A stretch of DNA of 59,574 bases from an uncultured bacterium (GCA_947493945.1 CANLSR010000014.1:1-59574), one strand, 5' to 3'; positions 43,245 through 52,337 are shown, counted from the stretch's first letter. Numbers and translations are program-made. Notes: generated from the letters alone by a model not told the origin.

Positions 43245-44630
43245 TCACGCCTCCAAGTCGCTGTCTTTCATCGGGTCTGCTTCGGCGCCTGCCCCGAACA
43301 CGGCCGCCACGAACGCCGCATCCGCCGCCGTCCGCGCCGCCGCCGCCGACTGGCGGAGGGCGTCAGCCGAGGCAAGCCCGGCTCTCAGTGCTCTCGCCAG
43401 TTCCATCTGCTCCTCCACGCTGTCAGGCAGCGGAAAGTCGAAGCCGCGAACCTCCGTGCTGTTGATCGTCGCCAGGTTGGTCGTCTGCTTCGCCTGTGAG
43501 CGGAAGTACGCCCGCCCAAACGAGGAGTTGATGCAAGCGAGGAGGTAGGCGGGTAACACCTCTTTCGGGTCGTTCACTCTCACTTTGAGCACGTGGTTCT
43601 GGTGTACGCAGTCCTCGATCTCGCCCCGCCACATCGCTCCCCGTCCTACAAGGTCAATGCTGTTCCCTTCGCACATCAGGATGTCACCAGCATTGAGCCG
43701 GTACCGCTCCATATCCTCGTCGGGCACGTCGATCATCTTGATCACCGAGAGGTCCAGCGTGTTGGCCTGGACGTTGGCGACCCGGAGGTAAGGCCGAGCG
43801 TGAGTCCCTGGCCGGTTCTTCGGGGACTTCGAGATCCCGTAGCTGACTTCTGCGACGTCGTCAAGAGAAACGAGAGGGTACGCATTGTCGAAGGCGTGTC
43901 CGTCGGACATCGCTGTGTGCATGGCCCCCTCGTGGCTCCACCGCTCCATCTCCGCGAACCGAGCGATCCGCGACCGCTGGCGGGGGAGATCGGGCGGCGG
44001 CGTCAGCCCGAGCGCCGCCTCGAACGCCGTCACGGCCGCAGCCTCCGCTGCGTCCGCCTCGGCATCGAGCAAGCCGGCCTCCTCGTGGGCCGTCCGGTGC
44101 GCCGCCGCGATCCGCCGCTGCTCCTCCAGACTCGGCAAAGGCACCTCCAGCGCTTCGAAATCTTGCCACGACACGCGCTTCCGGCCGCTCGTCCCGCTGG
44201 TGGCGGACATCAGAAGGTCGCGGAACGGAGCCGACCGAAGAAGCCGGCTCAGAAACCCGCCCCAGACCGCTTCCTCGTCGGGCACATACACGGGGTACTC
44301 GCCGGTCACGACCGCTGGGCCGATGGCCTCCGGCAAGATCCCGATGGCCCCATTCCGCACGTCGATCTTTGAGAACACGAGGTCGCCGGGGCGAACGGCC
44401 CACATCCGACCCGCGAACGGCTCCGACCGATCTCGACGCTCAATCTTCCCACCGAACCGGATCGTGATGGGGGAGAAGGCGTCACCGAACGCCTCCGCCG
44501 ATACCGCTTCCTCCCGCCGCGTGAGCACGTCTTCCAGGCGCACAGGTGCGAACGGCGACTCGGGCAGCCCCTCCGAGCCGGGGAGCCACCGCCGTAGGTC
44601 CCGCCAGCGAACGATCCGAGATCCTGTCAT
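43245..44630 (-). CDS. hsdS: Restriction-modification specificity subunit (locus 1)
   Basis: A 461-residue HsdS-type protein that reads the DNA target for the methylase/nuclease partner. It has two target-recognition units. The first covers about residues 25-165 (VRLEDVLTRREEAV, then DFEALEVPLPSLEEQRRIAAAH); the second covers about 250-420 (YPLVSLDDVAEVSYGISKSP, RPYLRVANVQ, then FDFPLPDSVEEQMELARAL). Each is followed by a helical spacer. Its ATG overlaps the stop of the methylase gene (ATGA). The second TRD is noticeably less GC-rich than the surroundings, consistent with exchange of recognition domains. Confidence 0.88.
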   Translation of the reverse strand: MTGSRIVRWRDLRRWLPGSEGLPESPFAPVRLEDVLTRREEAVSAEAFGDAFSPITIRFGGKIERRDRSEPFAGRMWAVRPGDLVFSKIDVRNGAIGILPEAIGPAVVTGEYPVYVPDEEAVWGGFLSRLLRSAPFRDLLMSATSGTSGRKRVSWQDFEALEVPLPSLEEQRRIAAAHRTAHEEAGLLDAEADAAEAAAVTAFEAALGLTPPPDLPRQRSRIARFAEMERWSHEGAMHTAMSDGHAFDNAYPLVSLDDVAEVSYGISKSPKNRPGTHARPYLRVANVQANTLDLSVIKMIDVPDEDMERYRLNAGDILMCEGNSIDLVGRGAMWRGEIEDCVHQNHVLKVRVNDPKEVLPAYLLACINSSFGRAYFRSQAKQTTNLATINSTEVRGFDFPLPDSVEEQMELARALRAGLASADALRQSAAAARTAADAAFVAAVFGAGAEADPMKDSDLEA

Positions 44631-45301
44631 GCCGTCGCCCCGGTAGCCGCCGTCTCCGCCTCGTCCTCTCCGAACGTCGGCGTCTCATCCGCCTCCGCTC
44701 CGGCCGCGACCCACGCCTGGAACGCCCGCCAGTCGGCCAGCACCGGCCCCAGCTCGCTCGGCCCCGTCTCACCCGTCGAGGTCACGCCCACCGTCGACGG
44801 GGCGGCCGTGAACACCGGATAGTCGAACGCCTCCCGCACCGAGTCCCACAGCGCCGCCCGATGCGCCGCGTCGATCCGCCGGAGCTCCTTCCGAAGCCCC
44901 TTCGCCGCCTTCTTGCCGGCCTCGTCGTGCGCCTCCGTCCAGGCCTCCTTGACACGCGCCCGCAGCGCCTTCGCGTCCGCCTTGGCCTCGGCGTTGCCTT
45001 TCCCCTTTGGCAGCGGGCGGTACGTCGCGTTCACCATTGACGACGATACCCGGCCTCGGGGGTACGGCGGCGGCTCGTCCAGCACCCACCCGATCTCTGC
45101 CAGCCCCGCCCCGAGATCGTCCAGGCCCGCGAGCAAATGCCCGATGGCCGCGTCCCCGCCCGTTACGATCTCCTGGGTGTGCGCCTCCACGGCCTTTGTT
45201 CGCTGTGCCGCGAACGCCGCGTCGTGCGCCCCGTGCGCGTCGTCCCATGCCGACGCCCACGCCGCCTCGTCCGCCCCCGTAAACCGGCGCAAAAACACCA
45301 C
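44627..45301 (-). CDS. C-terminal fragment of the frameshifted methylase
   Basis: The open frame that carries the downstream part of the interrupted methylase, 224 residues starting VFLRRFTGADEAAWASAW. It continues the methylase C-terminus (helical, Lys/Ala-rich, with PRGRVSSSMVNATYRPLPKG) and ends in an ATGA overlap with hsdS. On its own it has no catalytic motif, so it probably makes no independent product unless a ribosome re-initiates or shifts frame at 45317. Confidence 0.55.
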   Translation of the reverse strand: MVFLRRFTGADEAAWASAWDDAHGAHDAAFAAQRTKAVEAHTQEIVTGGDAAIGHLLAGLDDLGAGLAEIGWVLDEPPPYPRGRVSSSMVNATYRPLPKGKGNAEAKADAKALRARVKEAWTEAHDEAGKKAAKGLRKELRRIDAAHRAALWDSVREAFDYPVFTAAPSTVGVTSTGETGPSELGPVLADWRAFQAWVAAGAEADETPTFGEDEAETAATGATA

Positions 45302-47153
45302 CGACGCCTTGACCGACGCCGAACGTGTCTTGCGGCAAGCTCACGACCGCCATCAGCCGCGCCCGGCCCTCCGCCCATCGCCGCACGTCCGCCCACTGTG
45401 CCGAGGGGTTGTTCAGGTTGCCGTCCGGCAGCACCACGCCCAGCCGCCCCCCAGGCTTCAGCAACTGCAAGCACCGCTCCAGAAACAGCAACTCCGTCTT
45501 CTGGCCGCCCTTGCCCAACCCGATGTCGTAGAGCGACAACACCGGCAGGTCGCCTTGCTTGTTCGTCCGCTTCCCGTCTTTCGCGGTTGCCTGGAACGCG
45601 CGGTGCGCCGCCTCCCACCCGTCGCCGTAGCGCGACCTCGCCCGTTTGACAATCGCCGGGTCCGATGGCCCCCGCGTCTGCTCCGTCTCCCCGACGATCT
45701 GGTCGTCGCCAACGGTCGAGCCGAACGGCGGATTCGAGAGCACCACGTCGAAGCGGTCGGGGAAGATGCCGTTCACGTCCACCAGCCCATCGTGGTAGTG
45801 GATGCCGCCGTGGCCGTCCCCGTGCATGATCATGTTCATCTTGGCCGTCCGCGCGGCGCGGGCTTCGGCGTCGGTGCCGTAGACGTGATCCCGCGACAAC
45901 TGGCGGAGCCGGGAGGGCGGGGCCTCCTGGTCGGGGTCCAGGTCGCGGTTGAGCACCGCGAACGCTTGCTCGATGGCCTCCTCCTCCTCGTCTTCCGGGA
46001 GCCCGCGCGCTTCGATCTCGGCCTTCGCCTCCAGCTTCTGCGCCTTGACCTCGGCCTCGATCTGGTCCCGGACGTGCTCGAAGGCCCGGATCAGAAACCC
46101 GCCCGAGCCGGCCGCCGGGTCGCAGATCAATTCCCCAATCTGCGGGTCCAGCACGTCCACCATGAAATCGACCACGGGCCGGGGCGTGAAATACTGCCCC
46201 AGGTTGCCCCGGAACGTCTGCCCCAAGAACCGCTCGAACGCCAGCCCCTTCACGTCGTCGCCCGTGGCGGACAGGTTGAACCGCTCCAGCTCGCGCACCA
46301 GCCGTCGGAACGTGGCCTCCGAGATGTCGAGCGTGTCGTCAGCCGCAAAGATCTCGTCGCCCTGGTAGTGCTCCTTCGTGTCCTCGAACAGGACCTCGTG
46401 AGCCTCCTCGTCTCGGCGCGAGACGTACTTGGCCCGCTCGTCCAGGTACTCCGTCGAGAACGTCCCATGCGTCCCCGTCCGCTCCACGTACATCTTGATG
46501 AACAGCACCTTCGAGATCGCGTCGAAGGCCTGTCCCGGCGCCATCTTGTGGTTGTCGCGCAAGATGCCGTGGCACTTGTGCAGCAGGTTCTGGAACTCCC
46601 GCCGGCTAAACGCCCGCAGATCCTTCCGGATCTCGTCTAGCCGCCCCGTGCTGCCCCAGTCGGCCGCGTGCGGGATGTCGTTGATCTGGATCATTTCGCC
46701 CGGAAGGCCGCGCCGGAGTCGGTAGAACTCCGTCTGCCGAGCGTTGTGCATCACCAGGAACTCGCACGGCTCGCCCACCGCTCGGGCGTAGCTCTCGCCC
46801 TGGTAAAAGTCGACCGGGTGGATGTCGACTGTCTCCGCCTTGCACTCCACCACCAACACCGGCGCCGGGCGCGGCGACCGCTGCGCGTCCTCCACCGTGG
46901 CCCACACCGCGATGTCTACGCGAGGGCTCCGCGTCCCGCTCTGCGTCCGCTGCTCCTGCGCCATCTGCTCGAAGGCGTACCCATAGTGCTCGTGAAGACG
47001 AAGGACAAAGGCTTGGCGGACCTGCTCCTCAGGCTTGGCGAGGAGCCAGTCGCCCAGAAGGGGACAGAAGATGCGCCCGTCTTTGATCTCGGGAGTCGGA
47101 AGCGTGGTCACAGCAGTTGTCGAGGTCGGGCCGGGAGAATACGTGCCCCTCAC
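44627..47153 (-). pseudogene. N6-adenine methylase with N-terminal HsdR-type nuclease domain, frameshifted
   Basis: A fusion protein, in order: an HSDR_N-type PD-(D/E)XK domain (PRVDIAVW ... VLVVECKAE, Asp and Glu-x-Lys present), then an HsdM-like methylase with FTPRPVVDFMVD, motif I DPAAGSGGF and motif IV NPPFGS. This resembles single-chain R-M proteins working with a separate S subunit (BcgI-like logic). After VVSLPQDTFG the frame breaks near 45317; the true continuation SVKASVVFLRRFTGADEAAW lies in the next frame and runs to 44627. One base too many or two too few explains it. The start is uncertain; GTG 47153 or GTG 47110 both precede the domain. It is either a recent inactivation or a sequencing error. 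Confidence 0.75.
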
Positions 47154-47204
47154 GAGCACGCCCCCCGTCCCCGCCCCGCTGGCGCCCGCCACCGCCAGCC
47201 GCCG

Positions 47205-47414
47205 GCCCGGACCTACCGGACGACACTCCGAAACCGCCAAACGTGGCTCCGAAATCACCAAACGACACTCTGACGCCGCCAAACAACACCCCAAGACCGC
47301 GACACACCCCTCCAAGACCGCCACACGCCCCTCCGATCTCTCCTCATGTCCCTCCGACGCCCCCAAACGACACGCCAGCACTCCAAAACGTCGCCCCGAC
47401 CCCGCCGGACGCTA
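47205..47414. repeat. 21-bp degenerate tandem repeat, ten units
   Basis: Ten head-to-tail 21-bp units with no length change. The best conserved form is CTCCGA-N2-CCGCCAAACGACA (47226, 47247, 47268, 47352); middle units (47289-47351) are more diverged. The array occupies part of the 418-base gap between the divergent methylase and helical-protein genes, ending about 50 bases from the methylase start. Twenty-one bp is two helical turns, so bound proteins would stack on one face. In one frame it would encode heptads such as SDAPKRH. No other feature is seen in the gap. Confidence 0.8.
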
Positions 47415-47571
47415 TCACATCCACAGCCGATGCCCCCACAGTTGCACACAAATCCAGGCAGAGGTAGCCTCTAAGGGTCGCCCCTAGGGCGCTCTCGTGT
47501 CCACCGCCCCCTCCCGGACCGCGCCCGCCGCCTCGGCACCCACCCCGGCGCCCCCCAACCCCCCACGCCCC

Positions 47572-48225
47572 ATGCCCGCCTTTTCCGACCTCCCCCTCGC
47601 CGGCCTCACCGCCGCCGCCCGCACCCTCTACACCAACGCCCGCGACGACTCCGCCATCGCCGCCGCCCTCGCCGACTTCGGCTACACCGCCGAGGACTTC
47701 GACGCCGGCCTCGCCCTCACCGACCAGGTCGACGCCGCCGTCTCCAACCAGCGCGCCGAGTACGCCGACCAGTACGCCGCTACCGCCGCCGCCGCCCAGG
47801 CCGCCGCCGACCTCGAAGCCCGCTACTCCCGCCACCGCCAGACCGCCCGCCTGGCCCACCCCCGAGGCTCCGACGGCCACACCGCCCTCGCCCTCGCCGG
47901 CTCCATCCCCCAGGACCGCGCCGCCCTCGTCCGCGACGCCGCCACCTTCTACGACACCCTCGCCGCCCGCCCCGAGCTCGCCACCCCCATCCGCGGCCTC
48001 GACGCCGACGCCGTCGCCGACGGGCAGGCCCTCGTCACCGCCGCCCGCGACGCCACCACCGCCCAGGCCGCCGAGACCGGCGAGGCCCAGCGCGCCACCG
48101 CCACCCGCGACGCCGACGCCGCCCGCCTCCGCGCCCAGGCCGGCGAGCTCACCGCCGTTGCCAAGCTGGCCCTCACCGACGCCCCCCAGCTCCGCGAAAA
48201 GCTCGGCCTCCTCCAGCGCTCCTGA
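47572..48225 (+). CDS. All-helical protein of unknown function, 217 aa
   Basis: A 217-residue, Ala-rich, soluble protein predicted to be entirely helical (LTAAARTLYTNARDDSAIAA, FGYTAEDFDAGLALTDQVDA, and a long central coiled coil with YADQYAATAAAAQAAADLEA). The start of the domain (MPAFSDLPL) and the GYTxEDFDAG element resemble uncharacterised helical proteins I associate with Bacteroidota. ATG 47572 is preferred; a GTG 75 bases earlier would add only a Pro/Ala-rich leader. Codons end almost always in C, more strongly than in the neighbouring R-M genes, so it looks like an old resident. It is divergent from the R-M locus. Confidence 0.6.
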   Translation: MPAFSDLPLAGLTAAARTLYTNARDDSAIAAALADFGYTAEDFDAGLALTDQVDAAVSNQRAEYADQYAATAAAAQAAADLEARYSRHRQTARLAHPRGSDGHTALALAGSIPQDRAALVRDAATFYDTLAARPELATPIRGLDADAVADGQALVTAARDATTAQAAETGEAQRATATRDADAARLRAQAGELTAVAKLALTDAPQLREKLGLLQRS

Positions 48226-48289
48226 GCCACGGCGCAGGCGGGCGCCCTAGACGGCGTGGCCCGGCTGGCAGCTCGTTACTCGTCTACAA

Positions 48290-48560
48290 AAGCCCGTCGC
48301 CCCCGCGCACGCGGGGGTCCAGGGCGATGGGAACGCCGCCCACATCAACCGCCAGCGCGGCGAGCGGGCGCGTTGGGTGGGTCAGGATGCCTCCTGGAGA
48401 CTCGGCGCCCTGGCGGCCTCCGCGCTCGCCACTCTCGTTTCTCGCGTATGCGGGAACGACGGCATGGAAGGTGGGAACGGAACGCCCACACCAACCGCCA
48501 GCGCGGCGGACGGAGGGCCGGCCTCCCCAGCCGGCGGTGGGCTCCGCTGGCAGGTAGCCG
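48290..48560. repeat. Composite repeat cluster right of the R-M locus
   Basis: A 375-base gap with no gene. It holds the same palindrome-based blocks as 42709-42920 but in opposite orientation: CCCCGCGCACGCGGGGG with TCCAGGG, CGCCACTCTCGTTTCTCGCG with TATGCGGGAACGAC, and a block near 48492-48525 with GCGGCGGACGGAGGGCCGGC. One or two units appear duplicated here. Confidence 0.7.
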
Positions 48561-48600
48561 TCGCCCCGGCCTCGCGGGCGACGTCGACCGCCAACCGCGC

Positions 48601-50541
48601 TCAGGCGCGCTCCGCCAGCTCAGCCCAGCGGTCCACGTCCGCGTCCAGCTGGCGGGTCAGGTCGGCGAGCTCCTGGGAGAGGGCGATCACCCGGTCGGCG
48701 TCCGACGCGTGCTCGGCCAGCGCCGCTTCCAGCTCCGGCTGGCGCGCCTCGGCGCTCGCGATCCGCGCCTCGACCTCCGACAGCTCGCGCTTCTCGGCGT
48801 AGGACAGCTTGGGAAGCGCCGCCGCTGGGGCCGCCGGGGCCTTGGGCGCCGGGGCCGACGGGGAAGGGGCCGGGTCGGGCGCCGCGGCGGCCCGGGCGCT
48901 GGCGGCCCGCTCGGCCGCGGCCTTCTCGCGCGCCTCGATCTCCAGCCACGCGCTGTAGGAGCCCGGGATCTCGCGGATCCGCCCGTTGTCCCCGAACCGC
49001 AGCAGGTGCTCGGCCACCCGGTCCAGGAAGTAGCGGTCGTGGGAGACCGTCACGACGGCCCCGGCGAACGTGTCCAGGTACTCCTCCAGCGCCACCAGCG
49101 TCGGGATGTCGAGGTCGTTCGTCGGCTCGTCCAACAAGAGCACGTTGGGCGCGCCCATCAGCACGCGCAAGAGGTAGAGCCGCCGCCGCTCGCCGCCCGA
49201 CAGCTTGCCGACCGGCGTGTACTGGACGTCGCGCGGGAACAGGAACCGCTCCAGCATGGCCGCCGCCGTGATCACGTGCCCGTCGGCCGTCCGGACGTTC
49301 TCGGCGATGTCCTCGATGTAGTCGATGATCCGCTGGCCCGCCCCGTCGCTGGACGCCGCCGCCAGCGCCCGGCTCTCCTGGTCGTAGTACCCCACCGACA
49401 CCGTCGGCCCGATCTCGACCACGCCGGCGTCCGGCGCCAGCCGCCCGGCGACGATCTCCAAGAGCGTCGTCTTGCCGGCCCCGTTGGGGCCGATGATGCC
49501 CAGCCGGTCGTCCCGGGTCACGGTGTAGGTCAGGTCGCGGATCAGCGGCGGCCCGTCGAACGCCTTCGACACGTCGCGCATCTCGACCACCTTCTTGCCC
49601 AGCCGCGTGCTCACCGACTCGATGGCGATGCCGGCCGCCTGGGCCTCCGGCGCCGCGTCCAAGAGCGCGTGGGCGCGGTCGATGCGCGACTTCGACTTCG
49701 AGGTCCGCGCCTTGGCGCCGCGCCGGAGCCAGGCCAGCTCGCGCTTGGCCAGGTTGGCGCGCTTGGACTCCTCGGCCGCCTCGACGGCCTGCTGGCGGTC
49801 CTTCTGTTCGAGGTAGTCGCCGTAGCTCCCGACGTAGCGCTGCACGCCCCCGCCGCCCACCTCCAGCATCCGGTTCGTGACCCGGTCCAGGAAGTAGCGG
49901 TCGTGGGTGACCAGCATCAGCGCGCCGGTCCAGCTCCGCAAGAGCCCCTCGAGCCACTCGATGGTCTCGGTGTCGAGGTGGTTGGTGGGCTCGTCCAGGA
50001 TCAGGAGGTCGGGCCGCTCCACGAGCGCCCGCGCCAGGGCGACGCGCTTTTTCTGGCCGCCGCTCAGCGTGTCCAGCGTCGCCTCGGGGTCGGCCAGCCC
50101 CAGCCGGTCCAGCACGGCCTTGGCCTGGGCCTCCAGGTCCCACGCGCCCAGCGTGTCCATGACGCCGCCCAGCCGGGCCATCTCGGCCGCGTGCTCCATG
50201 TTCTCCGGCTCGCGCTCGAGCGCCGCCAGCGCGTGCTCGTAGGCGCGCACGGCCCGCATCGCCGGCCCGTCGCCGGTGAACACGGTGTCGAGCACGGTGT
50301 CGGTCTCGCGGAAGTCGGGCCGCTGGGACAGGAACCCGATGCGGGCGCCGGACTGGACCATCACGCGCCCGCCGTCGGGCGTCTCGGCGCCGGCCGCCAG
50401 CCGCAAGAGCGTCGTCTTGCCCGAGCCGTTGGCGCCGATCACGCCCACCTTCTCGTCGGCCTCGATCACGAACGAGACGTCGTCCAGGAGCGGCTTGGTG
50501 CCATAGTCCTTGCGGACGCGGTCGAAGGTCAGGACGGCCAT
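48601..50541 (-). CDS. ABC-F family ATPase (Uup/EttA-type)
   Basis: A 646-residue protein with two ABC cassettes and no membrane domain. The first cassette has GANGSGKTT, LSGGQKKRVALARALV and DEPTNHLD. A linker rich in basic residues (KRANLAKRELAWLRRGAKAR) follows, the ribosome-contacting P-site tether. The second has GPNGAGKTT, LSGGERRRLYLL and DEPTNDLD. A C-terminal coiled coil (SYAEKRELSEVEARIASAEA onward) matches the Uup branch. Such proteins act on ribosomes or branched DNA. ATG 50541 is chosen because MAVLTFDRV begins the first cassette. Confidence 0.92.
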   Translation of the reverse strand: MAVLTFDRVRKDYGTKPLLDDVSFVIEADEKVGVIGANGSGKTTLLRLAAGAETPDGGRVMVQSGARIGFLSQRPDFRETDTVLDTVFTGDGPAMRAVRAYEHALAALEREPENMEHAAEMARLGGVMDTLGAWDLEAQAKAVLDRLGLADPEATLDTLSGGQKKRVALARALVERPDLLILDEPTNHLDTETIEWLEGLLRSWTGALMLVTHDRYFLDRVTNRMLEVGGGGVQRYVGSYGDYLEQKDRQQAVEAAEESKRANLAKRELAWLRRGAKARTSKSKSRIDRAHALLDAAPEAQAAGIAIESVSTRLGKKVVEMRDVSKAFDGPPLIRDLTYTVTRDDRLGIIGPNGAGKTTLLEIVAGRLAPDAGVVEIGPTVSVGYYDQESRALAAASSDGAGQRIIDYIEDIAENVRTADGHVITAAAMLERFLFPRDVQYTPVGKLSGGERRRLYLLRVLMGAPNVLLLDEPTNDLDIPTLVALEEYLDTFAGAVVTVSHDRYFLDRVAEHLLRFGDNGRIREIPGSYSAWLEIEAREKAAAERAASARAAAAPDPAPSPSAPAPKAPAAPAAALPKLSYAEKRELSEVEARIASAEARQPELEAALAEHASDADRVIALSQELADLTRQLDADVDRWAELAERA

Positions 50542-50810
50542 ACGGGTGGGGGGAGCGTGCCGCAAGATCCCGAGGCTGGGGGCCGGCGCCGTGGGCTTTG
50601 GTGCGAAAACGCACCGCGCTCCTCCGCGACCGCGTCGTTTGGGGCGGCCGTCGCGCTGGCGGCGCGCGTGGGCGAGCCCAGGCCGTGCGAGGCGCTCTGG
50701 GCGATGGCTGGCGTAGCGCCGTTCACAGGGATTTCGGCCGCTCACGCCTTGGCGCCCCGTCGACCGGCGTCGTAGGTTTCCCTCCTGCTGGCCGACACCG
50801 CCAGCGGCCC

Positions 50811-50882
50811 GCCAACGTAGCTCAGGGGTAGAGCAGCTCACTCGTAATGAGCAGGTCGTCAGTTCAAATCTGACCGTTGGCT
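50811..50882 (+). tRNA. tRNA-Thr (CGT)
   Basis: A full cloverleaf. The acceptor stem is GCCAACG with CGTTGGC, the D-arm GCTC-AGGGGTA-GAGC, the anticodon stem GCTCA with TGAGC around loop CTCGTAA (anticodon CGT), and the T-arm GTCAG-TTCAAAT-CTGAC. The discriminator is T; CCA is not encoded. A terminator follows. Genes to its right are accessory (restriction, RT), so it is a likely island junction. Confidence 0.93.
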
Positions 50883-50890
50883 CTCCAGGA

Positions 50891-50922
50891 ATCGCCCCTC
50901 TAGGTATCCGGGGGGCGATTTT
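50891..50922 (+). terminator. Rho-independent terminator after tRNA-Thr
   Basis: ATCGCCCC (50891-50898) pairs with GGGGCGAT (50912-50919) across a 13-base loop, followed by TTTT. It is placed 8 bases after the tRNA. Confidence 0.85.
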
Positions 50923-51202
50923 GCGTTTGACTTGTATAGTTGCCTTTGAGGCGGTCGAGAGCGTCAGGGCATATTCAGGGCAAAGAGTCCCGACAGCTGT
51001 ATGTCTGAGGGTGCCGAGCCGTCTGGTCGAGTCGGCCTATCGCGCTCGTTTGGCATCTCCGCGTCTAGGGTTGCGGCAACTGTGAGTCGGCGAGCTACAA
51101 GGCTGCGTGATGGTAGCGTAGAGGCGCGCACATCGGTAGCGTAGCCCCGGAGACTGGCGCGGACGCGCGCCGTGGGCGCACGGCTCTCCGAGGCAACCGT
51201 AC
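50923..51202. other. Non-coding stretch at the tRNA/island junction
   Basis: No convincing gene. Base composition drops just after the terminator (GTTTGACTTGTATAGTTGCC), then returns to GC-rich. The layout, tRNA then non-coding then accessory genes, is what an integrated element leaves behind, but no integrase and no copy of the tRNA 3' end is present inside the window. Confidence 0.4.
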
Positions 51203-52276
51203 CTATGCGTCGAGGAACCGTTTGGTCGCGTGGATTTCGAGCCGCTCGGGATCCGGTTTCGGGTAGGGGGTGCCGGGCGTCCAGATGGTCCGGCCGTCGA
51301 GTTCTCGCTCTAGCTCATAGTAGACCTTCCCGTTGTCGTAGTCCTCTCGCAGGCGGCGGCTGACGCGGAACTCGTAGTCGGGGGTGACGGTGACGTAGCC
51401 GCGGTCGAAGAGACGGTGGACGTCGGCTCGGAGCAAGAGGCCGTTCTCGAGCGCGTGGTCGCCACCGTCGCCGTAGGGGACGATGTGGGCGGCGTCGAGG
51501 GCAGGGAGCGAGTGCTCGCCGGTGACAGCGCAGCGGCCGTAGGCTTGTTCGAGCGCGTAGCGGAACGTGCCCTGACCGAGGCGAGGACGGACCGTCTGCG
51601 GCGTGCCGTAGCGCTCGCCGGGGTCCGTCGGGAAGAGCGGGGTCTGGGTGCCCGGCTGGCGGACGGTGCCGGCGGGTTTGCCAGTGGGCGTGCCGAGGTC
51701 GAGGGCCTGGCCGAGCGTGGCGGCGCGCTCAAGGCAGGCTTGCCAGATCCGGCGGCCCTCGCCGACGGTGGTGTCGTAGGTCTTGCGGGTGACCGTGTTG
51801 TCGGACCAGTCGGCCGGGCCGGGCATCCACATCTCGCGGGGAAAGAAGACGGGCGCGGCGAGCAAGATGCACCCGATCCGGTGGGTACGAGGGAGCGGCT
51901 CGCCGGGCGGCGTCCTGACGTACTTCCCGACGCGGGCGACAACGTCGGCGAGGGTGGAGACTCCGTTGGCCTGGCCGAAGGCGTCCCACGCCTCGTGGAC
52001 GGAGAGCCGACGGAAGGCGGCGAAGAGGCCGAACCCGACGACGGCGTGGCCGTGGGCCTTCTTGAGCTTGAAGACGAGGGGCTCGCCGAACGAGAGCGCC
52101 TTGAAGTTGGCGCCGCCGGAGGGCTTCCAGAAGTTGGCCTCGTCGAGGCCGCCAGGACCGGCCGCTAGCCTGGAGAGGTGGCGGTACCAGTCAGCGTCGG
52201 TGTTGGCTACGAAGGCGCGCACGGCGGGAGCGTTCTCGAACCCTGATGGTAGCGACGGAGCCGTATGATCGGGCAC
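51203..52276 (-). CDS. HNH endonuclease with N-terminal DNA-sensing-type domain
   Basis: A 357-residue protein. The C-terminal HNH module reads CAVTGEHSLPALDAAHIVPYGDGG, HALENGLLLRADVHRLFDRG, with conserved HIVP and N/H residues. The N-terminal 170 residues (VANTDADWYRHL, VGFGLFAAFRRLSVHEAWDA, IGCILLAAPVFFP, VTRKTYDTTVGEGRRIW) resemble PUA/EVE-like folds that sense modified bases in type IV restriction enzymes; that assignment is tentative. The start is GTG 52276. It is divergent from hsdR across 61 bases, so it belongs to the restriction island and may cut foreign modified DNA. Confidence 0.75.
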   Translation of the reverse strand: MPDHTAPSLPSGFENAPAVRAFVANTDADWYRHLSRLAAGPGGLDEANFWKPSGGANFKALSFGEPLVFKLKKAHGHAVVGFGLFAAFRRLSVHEAWDAFGQANGVSTLADVVARVGKYVRTPPGEPLPRTHRIGCILLAAPVFFPREMWMPGPADWSDNTVTRKTYDTTVGEGRRIWQACLERAATLGQALDLGTPTGKPAGTVRQPGTQTPLFPTDPGERYGTPQTVRPRLGQGTFRYALEQAYGRCAVTGEHSLPALDAAHIVPYGDGGDHALENGLLLRADVHRLFDRGYVTVTPDYEFRVSRRLREDYDNGKVYYELERELDGRTIWTPGTPYPKPDPERLEIHATKRFLDA

Positions 52277-52337
52277 ACAGCTGGCGTTGTTTCGTACGGT
52301 CGGTGGTTCCCGCGAACGGTGTCCCCCTTCTCACTTT

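Noticed and set aside
47160..47381. N-terminal extension of the methylase through the repeat array
   Set aside because: It would give a Cys/Arg-rich seven-residue repeat with no counterpart in R-M proteins; GTG 47153 or 47110 are better starts.
47205..47414. CRISPR array
   Set aside because: The 21-bp units are head to tail with no spacers and are degenerate; no cas genes are present.
47035..47487. Plus-strand ORF encoding seven-residue repeats across the 21-bp array
   Set aside because: It overlaps the methylase 5' end, has no plausible start context, and its repeat character is explained by the DNA period. It is kept only as an alternative in the repeat finding.
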